Assembly: GCA_964433495.1 (NCBI GenBank)
Contig: CAYSRC010000057.1
Coordinates: 1 to 10,679, forward strand
Length of the DNA: 10,679 nt
Reading direction: 5' to 3'
From: CAYSRC01 sp964433495
GTDB taxonomy: Bacteria; Bacillota; Clostridia; Oscillospirales; Ruminococcaceae
Shown here: positions 5,946-10,679 of the stretch, one piece after another
Position numbering within the stretch: the stretch's first letter is position 1
How the letters are laid out: the number at the start of each line of letters is the position of its first letter
The notes under the pieces: generated by a model
Seen by the model: only the letters and a program-made list of their open reading frames with translations
Told to the model about the DNA's origin: nothing
Databases searched by the model: none
Made by a program: the position numbers and the translations under genes

Positions 5946-8048
5946 ATGCCCGTTGCACGAAAAACCTTTGCGGTGAGGGCGGTTGCCCTCGCCCTCGCCG
6001 CCCTGCTGGCCGCGGGCGCCGAGCTGCTGCTGATAGGGTCGACCCCGGGGGGCGGCGAAGAGTTCGTCGAGGCGTGGTTCGGCGCGGACGGGTTCCGTCG
6101 CAGCGAATACCTCGAGGTGGGCGAAAACAGTTACCGCGCGCTCGCGCGCGACGCCTGTTTTTTGTGCGACGGGATAGGCGGCGTGCCTGTCCGAACGCTC
6201 GATGTCTCGATGCGCCGCGAGGCCTTTGACGAGACCGAGACGGTGCTCTACTACGCCGGCGTCAAGGACGGCATCGAGGGCGAGTTTATCGCGGCGCTCG
6301 CGAGCGCGGGCGACGGGGTTTACACGGCCGACATCGACGCGGAGCGGGTGGACAGTGTCAGAATCTACCCGACCGAACGGCTCGGCAGCACGGTCGAGTT
6401 TTTCGGCATAACGCTCAACCCGCCGCTGCCGCCCGAGCACTTCAGCGCGGGCCGGGCGCTGTTCTTCGCGCTGGCGCTCGGCGCGGCGGTCAACGCGGTT
6501 TTTGTCGTCGTGTCGCTTGTAAAAAAGAACCGCCGCCCGTTTTGGACCGAGGGATACTGGATATGCAGCGGCCTTGTCGCCGCAGTCGGGTATCAGGCGA
6601 CGAGGATGTTCACCGCGACAAGAGGGATGCAGGACATCCTCGTGCCCTGCATCTTTGCGGCGTTTTCGGTGTTCTATCTGCTGCTGTGGCTGATTATCAA
6701 GCGGATCGGGACGGTCGAGAGAAAGCTCGCGGTGATCGTGTGCGTCGTGGGCTGCCTGTTCGCGCTCGGCACGGCGCCGCTGCAGGTTCCCGACGAGTAC
6801 ACCCACTTTTTGCGGGCGTGGTCGATATCGCAGGGGAGGCTCGGCTTTGACGGGCAGGAGACCTTTCCCGACAGCGTCGAGCTGCTCGTCGACTTCTTCC
6901 CCGGCGAATTCTACTCGAGACTTCAGCAGACGGGGGAGGCGACGGCGGTGTCCCGCATCGCGGGATACCTTGATGCCTGCGCGTCGGGGGCGCAGCCCGC
7001 AGAGCGGCACGAGACCAAGATTCAGCTTGTGCTGCCCTACATCCCCGCGGCGCTTGCGGTCGCGCTGACACGGCTGTTCACCGGCAACGCGCTGCTGTGC
7101 CTTTACGCGGCGCGCCTTGTGAATGTCGCGATCTTCGCCGCGTGCGCCTACGCGGCGCTGCGGTGGGCAAAGCGGTACCGCGGGATGCTCATCCTGTTCG
7201 CGCTCATGCCGCTGACGCTGTTCATGGCGGCGTCGGTGTCCTATGACTCGATGCTGCTCGCGGCGGTGCTGCTCTACTTCGGCGTCATCTTCAAGGAAGA
7301 CGTCTCGGGGCGCGACATCGTCGTCATGGCGGCCGCGTTCGGCGTGATTATCATGATAAAGCCCATCTATCTGCCGCTTGCGCTCGCGGTGTTCTCCATC
7401 CCCGCTGACCGGGTGACGGGCAAGCGCCCGCGGGTGGGGATATTTGCCTTCACCGTCGCGGTCGGGCTGTTTGCGCTCGCCGCCGCGCTGCTTTACGCGG
7501 GGCTGTTCGCAAAAAATATCGAGCCCGTTGCGGCCCCCGCGGGCACAAACGTGTCCGCGCAGATCATGTACGTGCTCGCAAACCCCGCGCGCTACCTCAT
7601 GGTCATGCTGGTCGACGGGTACATGAACGGGTTCTATCTCGGGGAGTACGGAAGGTTCGGCTGGCTTGACGTGTCGTGCGTGCTCACGGGCCTGCTGTCG
7701 GTCGCCGTCGCGGCGGTTGTCGCGGGCATGTACTCGGACGACGCGCGGCTGCAAAAGCGCTCGGATGTCCGCATCTTTTCGGCGATATCGCTCGTGTGCT
7801 ACGCGACGGTGGTGACCGGGTTTTACTGCACCTGGTCGACGCTCGGCAGCACCTCGATCCTCGGGGTGCAGGCGCGGTACTTTTTGCCCGTCCTGCCGGT
7901 GATGACCGCGGTGCTCGCGAAGCTCATGTCAAGGCTTATCCGCGGTACCCGCAACGAGCTCAAGCGCGATGTCGGCTGCGTGTACCTGTGCGGCCTGTTC
8001 GCGGCGCTGTCGGCGGCGGAGCTCGCCGTGCAGTACTACTTGACCTGA
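5946..8048 (+). CDS. DUF2142-type polytopic membrane protein, likely GT-C-like
   Basis: A 700-residue membrane protein. An N-terminal membrane segment (about 10-30) is followed by a soluble, probably extracellular region (about 35-165) and then many membrane helices to the C-terminus. Family signatures are PLQVPDEYTHFLRAW (278-292), MPLTLFMAASVSYDS (421-435), GRFGWLD (569-575) and VQARYFLPVLP (641-651). DUF2142 proteins resemble GT-C glycosyltransferases, which use lipid-phosphate sugars on the outer membrane face, and often occur with surface-polysaccharide genes; the acidic DE pair after the first large loop is the likely catalytic spot. The substrate is unknown. The gene starts 116 nt after neuB on the same strand, so co-transcription is plausible. 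The soluble region contains a CxxC (71-74) of unknown meaning. Confidence 0.8.
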   Translation: MPVARKTFAVRAVALALAALLAAGAELLLIGSTPGGGEEFVEAWFGADGFRRSEYLEVGENSYRALARDACFLCDGIGGVPVRTLDVSMRREAFDETETVLYYAGVKDGIEGEFIAALASAGDGVYTADIDAERVDSVRIYPTERLGSTVEFFGITLNPPLPPEHFSAGRALFFALALGAAVNAVFVVVSLVKKNRRPFWTEGYWICSGLVAAVGYQATRMFTATRGMQDILVPCIFAAFSVFYLLLWLIIKRIGTVERKLAVIVCVVGCLFALGTAPLQVPDEYTHFLRAWSISQGRLGFDGQETFPDSVELLVDFFPGEFYSRLQQTGEATAVSRIAGYLDACASGAQPAERHETKIQLVLPYIPAALAVALTRLFTGNALLCLYAARLVNVAIFAACAYAALRWAKRYRGMLILFALMPLTLFMAASVSYDSMLLAAVLLYFGVIFKEDVSGRDIVVMAAAFGVIIMIKPIYLPLALAVFSIPADRVTGKRPRVGIFAFTVAVGLFALAAALLYAGLFAKNIEPVAAPAGTNVSAQIMYVLANPARYLMVMLVDGYMNGFYLGEYGRFGWLDVSCVLTGLLSVAVAAVVAGMYSDDARLQKRSDVRIFSAISLVCYATVVTGFYCTWSTLGSTSILGVQARYFLPVLPVMTAVLAKLMSRLIRGTRNELKRDVGCVYLCGLFAALSAAELAVQYYLT

Positions 8049-8127
8049 TTGCGGGCGATCATAATTTGTAAGGGTCTGCCGAGGAGTGCGGGGCGGTTTT
8101 GATTATTCACAGTCGATCCCCCTGCCT

Positions 8128-8191
8128 GCTGCGTCGGCAGCCCCTTTGCAGGGGAGAAAATATTTGAATGTGTCCCGAGCGGCTTCGCTCG
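8128..8191. repeat. Three short hairpins in an intergenic gap, possible MITE-like remnant
   Basis: The 193-nt gap between the two membrane-protein genes contains three hairpins: GCTGC/GCAGC (8128-8132 with 8137-8141), CCCCT/AGGGG with a TTGC loop (8141-8145 with 8150-8154) and CGAGC/GCTCG (8176-8180 with 8187-8191). The first two are adjacent. The wording resembles short non-coding repeats common in intergenic gaps of gut Clostridia, but only one copy is in the window. None is followed by a proper T-run. Confidence 0.4.
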
Positions 8192-8227
8192 TCATTACCC
8201 CATAAACGATAAACCGATTTCAGACAT

Positions 8228-8233
8228 AAGGAG
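8228..8233 (+). promoter_or_regulatory. Ribosome binding site supporting a GTG start
   Basis: AAGGAG lies eight nt before the GTG at 8242, and the first membrane helix begins immediately after, so the rare GTG start is well supported. Confidence 0.75.
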
Positions 8234-8241
8234 AGTTTGCG

Positions 8242-10191
8242 GTGGATATTGCGGCAATACTGCTGTGCATAGTTTTTATCTCGATGTTTTTTGCGGCGCG
8301 CTTTAAGCTCAACGCCGCGGCCGCGCCGCTGTTCACCCTGTGCGCGGTGACCCTGTTTTTGATCTTCACCGGCATGGCCGGGCTTTTGGGGTACGCGGTG
8401 TGGGCGGTCTACGCGTTCGCACTCTTTTGCCCCGTGTATCTTTTTGCGATAAAAAAGGAGAGCGTCAAAAAGGTCGCACAAGAGCTGTTCAAGCCGGGCA
8501 TGGTGTTTTTCATCGCGGCGACGGTGATGTTTGCGGTCATGTTCGCGATACGGCAGCCGGCGTTCCGGCAGTGGGACGAGTTCTCCTTCTGGGGCCCCGC
8601 TGCCAAGATAACGGTGACCGAGCGGCAGCTGTACACGTTGGTCGAGAGCAGCATCATCAGCACCTCCTACCAGCCGTTTTTGGCGGTTCTGAGCTTTTTT
8701 GTGCAGTCGCTGAGCGCCGGGTTCACCGAGTGGAAGGTCTACCTCGCCTACGACATGCTGCTGATGGCGTGCATGGCGCTCATCTTCGCGAACATCGAGT
8801 GGAAAAACGTCCTCTCGATCGTGTCCGCGGCGTTCTTTTCGCTGTTCGGCCTCTACGCGTTTTACTACTCGTTTGAGGGCGTCCTGCTCTACTTTTCCGC
8901 CTATTCCGACATCCCGCTCGGGGTGCTGTTCGGGGGCGCGCTGCTCATGCACTTCCACTGCGAGGCGGACGGCTGGCCCAAGTTTATCGCGACGGCCTCG
9001 GTCATCGCGTCGCTGTCGATGTTAAAGGACATGGGTATGGCGCTCGGCATGATTGCGGCGGGTGTCATCTTCGTCGACATGGCGCTGACGGGCGAGCGGC
9101 CGACAAAGCGGGTCTTTAAGCGCGAGAGCAGGGTGCTGAGCATGGTCTACCCGCTGCTGCTGATTGTGCTCGCGGGGGCGAACCAGCTCATCTGGAACGC
9201 GCACTTTGCCGCGACGTCGGGGCTCTCGCGTGTGGCGGAGCCGTACGAGTACAGCGTGTTCGAGATATTCGCGGGCAAGGACCCCTTCTTCAACGACCTC
9301 GTCAAAGAGATGACCGACATGCTGTTTGTAAACCATCCGTCGGTGTTCGGCCCGCTCGGCGTGACGGTCATCCTGTTCACGCTGGCGCCGATCGCCGCGT
9401 CGGTTTTGACGCTTGAGCGCAAAAAGATCCTGAAGGTCACGGCGTTTTCGCTTGTCACCTGCGCGGGCTTTTTCGCCTACTACTACTTCCACGCCTACTG
9501 CTATACCGCGACGATGCCGCATATTCTGAGACTTGCGTCCTTTAATCGCTATATCTCGTCCTATATGCTCGGCTGGATGGTCGCTGTCGTCGGTGTGGTG
9601 TTTTCGCACTGCGGGGTGAAGCTGAGGCGCCTCGAAAAGCTGTGCGGCATCGGCGCCGCGCTGGCGTTTACGCTGGTGACTCTGCTGTTCATGCCGGGCG
9701 TCGGTGATCGCGTCTTCACAAACGGGGGACTGTACCTGAGCGTCGACCCCGTGAGAACCGAGATAAAAAAGCTCACAAGCTCGTTTAGGGACCTCAGCGT
9801 CGAGGACAGGATATACTTTGTGTGTCAGGGCTCGGAGGGGGGCGAGGCGTTTATCTTCAACTACGAGATGATGCCCGCCTATACCGTCGAGATGATGGGA
9901 AGCGGAAACTTTGTCGAGCCGGGCAGCGAGCACGACGGCTTTTACGACGTCGAGGCGGACAGGCAGGACTTTGCGAACTACCTTGACGAGCAGGAGGTCG
10001 AGCTGGTGTTTGTGCTCAAGACCGACGAGTACTTCATCAAGGAGTTTTCACCGCTGTTTGCGGACGGGCTGATGGGCAGGCTCGACAACCAGGTGTTCAT
10101 GTATTATGTCGCGCACGAGGGCGGCGGGATATCGCTTGTGCCCGTCGGCAGCACCGCGGGCTTGAACAGCCTGAGGGAGAGCGCAGGCTGA
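8242..10191 (+). CDS. GT-C-like polytopic membrane glycosyltransferase (putative)
   Basis: A 649-residue protein with many membrane helices across residues 1-490 and a soluble C-terminal region of about 160 residues. After the third or fourth helix comes WDEFSFWGPAAK (111-122), the acidic loop motif expected for GT-C enzymes such as the PMT/ArnT (GT39-like) group, followed by SYQP (142-145), YSDIPLG (221-227) and LKD (261-263). GT-C enzymes transfer sugars from polyprenyl phosphate outside the membrane; this activity is inferred from layout, and no exact family is assigned. The gene starts with GTG behind a good ribosome site. It lies 193 nt after the DUF2142 gene on the same strand and may be a functional partner, both resembling enzymes of glycan assembly. 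A possible terminator follows 20 nt after its stop. Confidence 0.75.
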   Translation: MDIAAILLCIVFISMFFAARFKLNAAAAPLFTLCAVTLFLIFTGMAGLLGYAVWAVYAFALFCPVYLFAIKKESVKKVAQELFKPGMVFFIAATVMFAVMFAIRQPAFRQWDEFSFWGPAAKITVTERQLYTLVESSIISTSYQPFLAVLSFFVQSLSAGFTEWKVYLAYDMLLMACMALIFANIEWKNVLSIVSAAFFSLFGLYAFYYSFEGVLLYFSAYSDIPLGVLFGGALLMHFHCEADGWPKFIATASVIASLSMLKDMGMALGMIAAGVIFVDMALTGERPTKRVFKRESRVLSMVYPLLLIVLAGANQLIWNAHFAATSGLSRVAEPYEYSVFEIFAGKDPFFNDLVKEMTDMLFVNHPSVFGPLGVTVILFTLAPIAASVLTLERKKILKVTAFSLVTCAGFFAYYYFHAYCYTATMPHILRLASFNRYISSYMLGWMVAVVGVVFSHCGVKLRRLEKLCGIGAALAFTLVTLLFMPGVGDRVFTNGGLYLSVDPVRTEIKKLTSSFRDLSVEDRIYFVCQGSEGGEAFIFNYEMMPAYTVEMMGSGNFVEPGSEHDGFYDVEADRQDFANYLDEQEVELVFVLKTDEYFIKEFSPLFADGLMGRLDNQVFMYYVAHEGGGISLVPVGSTAGLNSLRESAG

Positions 10192-10210
10192 GTCCTTTTA
10201 AGCGGGATCT

Positions 10211-10234
10211 TGCCGGCGGAATGGCGGGCATTTT
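10211..10234 (+). terminator. Possible terminator of the plus-strand gene run
   Basis: TGCC (10211-10214) pairs with GGCA (10227-10230), with a G-G mismatch and an inner GC/GC pair inside, followed by TTTT. The stem is short, but the position just after the last stop codon is right. Confidence 0.4.
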
Positions 10235-10373
10235 GCCGAGGAGCGCTGTTTTTTCGCTGTTTTCCCGCCGTTCGTCAACGGGCGCGCGGCGGGGATAAGC
10301 TTTAACGGGCGCTTTGCCGCGGTCCCCGGGGAAACATCGCATAAAAGAGGCCCCGCACTTGTTCCCTTTGCTT
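10235..10373. other. Non-coding gap before the tRNA-Pro promoter
   Basis: The 307 nt between the GT-C-like gene and tRNA-Pro hold no supportable gene. This part has a hairpin with CCGTT and AACGG arms (about 10269-10282) without a T-run. The rest of the gap is the tRNA promoter and leader. Confidence 0.5.
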
Positions 10374-10401
10374 TTGCGGATTTAAAATGGTATCATATAA
10401 T
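10374..10401 (+). promoter_or_regulatory. Promoter of tRNA-Pro
   Basis: A consensus -10 TATAAT (10396-10401) is preceded by a weak -35 TTGCGG (10374-10379) with a 16-nt spacer. The start near 10408 implies a leader of about 90 nt. Confidence 0.6.
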
Positions 10402-10451
10402 GCAGCAGTACGGCGAATGGGTTTTTCACCGGGCGGGAGAACATGCGCGCC

Positions 10452-10484
10452 TCGGGATTGTGACGGCCCGTGACCGTCGCCCGA
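10452..10484 (+). other. Hairpin in the tRNA-Pro leader
   Basis: TCGGG (10452-10456) pairs with CCCGA (10480-10484), and inside it GACGG (10462-10466) pairs with CCGTC (10474-10478). It ends 14 nt before the mature tRNA and may mark a processing site; no T-run follows. Confidence 0.35.
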
Positions 10485-10498
10485 CAAAAACCGAATAG

Positions 10499-10574
10499 CG
10501 GGGTGTTGCGCAGTCGGTAGCGCGCCTGCTTTGGGAGCAGGAGGCCCGGGGTTCGAGTCCCCGCACTCCGACCA
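10499..10574 (+). tRNA. tRNA-Pro (anticodon UGG)
   Basis: A 76-nt tRNA including an encoded CCA. The acceptor stem pairs CGGGGTG with CACTCCG (one G-U pair), with discriminator A. The anticodon stem CCTGC/GCAGG holds loop TTTGGGA, giving anticodon TGG for proline codons. The T-arm is CGGGG/CCCCG with TTCGAGT. It is transcribed outward, away from the protein genes, and its CCA merges into the three-hairpin element. Confidence 0.96.
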
Positions 10575-10673
10575 AAATCCCGACGCGTATATCATCGCGT
10601 CGGGATTTTCCGTAGGGGGGATTCCCCCCTCTCGGCGGCGGTTTGCGCCGCAACTGCTCTGCAAACCGCCTGT
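10572..10673 (+). repeat. tRNA-trailing three-hairpin element, right copy
   Basis: This is the inverted copy of 1-103. From the CCA of tRNA-Pro it carries the 14-bp terminator stem (10574-10609), the G/C palindrome with six Gs, ATT and six Cs (10615-10629), and the 10-bp stem GGCGGTTTGC (10637-10646) with GCAAACCGCC (10661-10670). All bases outside the middle palindrome match the left copy. Six further bases (10674-10679) follow, so the outer edge of the element may be near 10673 or beyond. Confidence 0.9.
10574..10609 (+). terminator. Intrinsic terminator after tRNA-Pro
   Basis: A perfect 14-bp stem with loop TATATCAT and closing TTTT starts at the last base of the tRNA. It is identical in sequence, loop included, to the one following tRNA-Ser. 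Confidence 0.85.
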
Positions 10674-10679
10674 CACCCC

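Noticed and set aside
5928..7754. 608-codon minus-strand open frame over the DUF2142 gene
   Set aside because: Its Arg/His/Gln-rich composition is the usual complement of a GC-rich membrane-protein gene. The plus strand has family motifs and a ribosome site.
10302..10676. Minus-strand open frames around tRNA-Pro, with products such as VRGLEPRASCSQSRRATDC
   Set aside because: This is the antisense translation of a tRNA gene, a well-known false protein annotation. The tRNA fold is unambiguous.
1..10679. Composite transposon or integrative element with terminal inverted repeats
   Set aside because: No transposase or integrase is present, no target duplication can be seen, and the repeats begin at tRNA CCA ends in a way that suits tRNA trailers better than transposon ends.
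1..10679. CRISPR array or tandem repeats
   Set aside because: No regularly spaced direct repeats were found. The only long repeat is the inverted pair at the ends.

Overview
The window suggests a GC-rich member of the Clostridia, probably an uncultured gut Oscillospirales-type bacterium. This is inferred from sigma-A promoters of Firmicutes type set in very GC-rich DNA, strong GGAGG ribosome sites, tRNA genes that encode their own CCA, a small DUF6514-like protein, and a DUF348-G5-3D wall protein of the YabE type. No database search was possible, so the taxonomy is an inference. The odd length, and the fact that both ends lie in copies of one repeat, suggest a whole assembly contig that broke at a multicopy repeat.

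Layout. The left edge carries tRNA-Ser(GCU) on the minus strand, followed outward by a ~100-nt three-hairpin element. Next, on the minus strand, come a short-chain dehydrogenase (409-1170), with a clear promoter, a palindromic operator candidate and a strong terminator, and a 69-residue DUF6514-like gene (1564-1773). A non-coding divergent region (1774-2240) holds the promoter and a strongly structured leader for the plus-strand genes. These are ttcA-like (2241-2960), a membrane-anchored G5/3D wall protein (3006-4814), neuB-like (4834-5829), a 700-residue DUF2142-type membrane protein (5946-8048) and a 649-residue GT-C-like membrane protein (8242-10191). The right edge carries tRNA-Pro(UGG) on the plus strand, followed outward by a second copy of the three-hairpin element.

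How the genes may work together. The wall protein and neuB are 19 nt apart and surely co-transcribed. Together with the two polytopic membrane proteins they look like part of a cell-surface program: wall remodelling, synthesis of a nine-carbon sialic-acid-like sugar, and membrane-embedded sugar transfer. The CMP-sugar synthetase and other nonulosonate genes are not in the window. ttcA (tRNA thiolation) is a housekeeping gene at the head of the same strand run, and the dehydrogenase appears separately regulated.

The most unusual signal is the pair of near-identical ~100-nt elements that start exactly at the CCA of two unrelated tRNA genes. They differ only in the middle of one hairpin, and both versions keep that hairpin palindromic.
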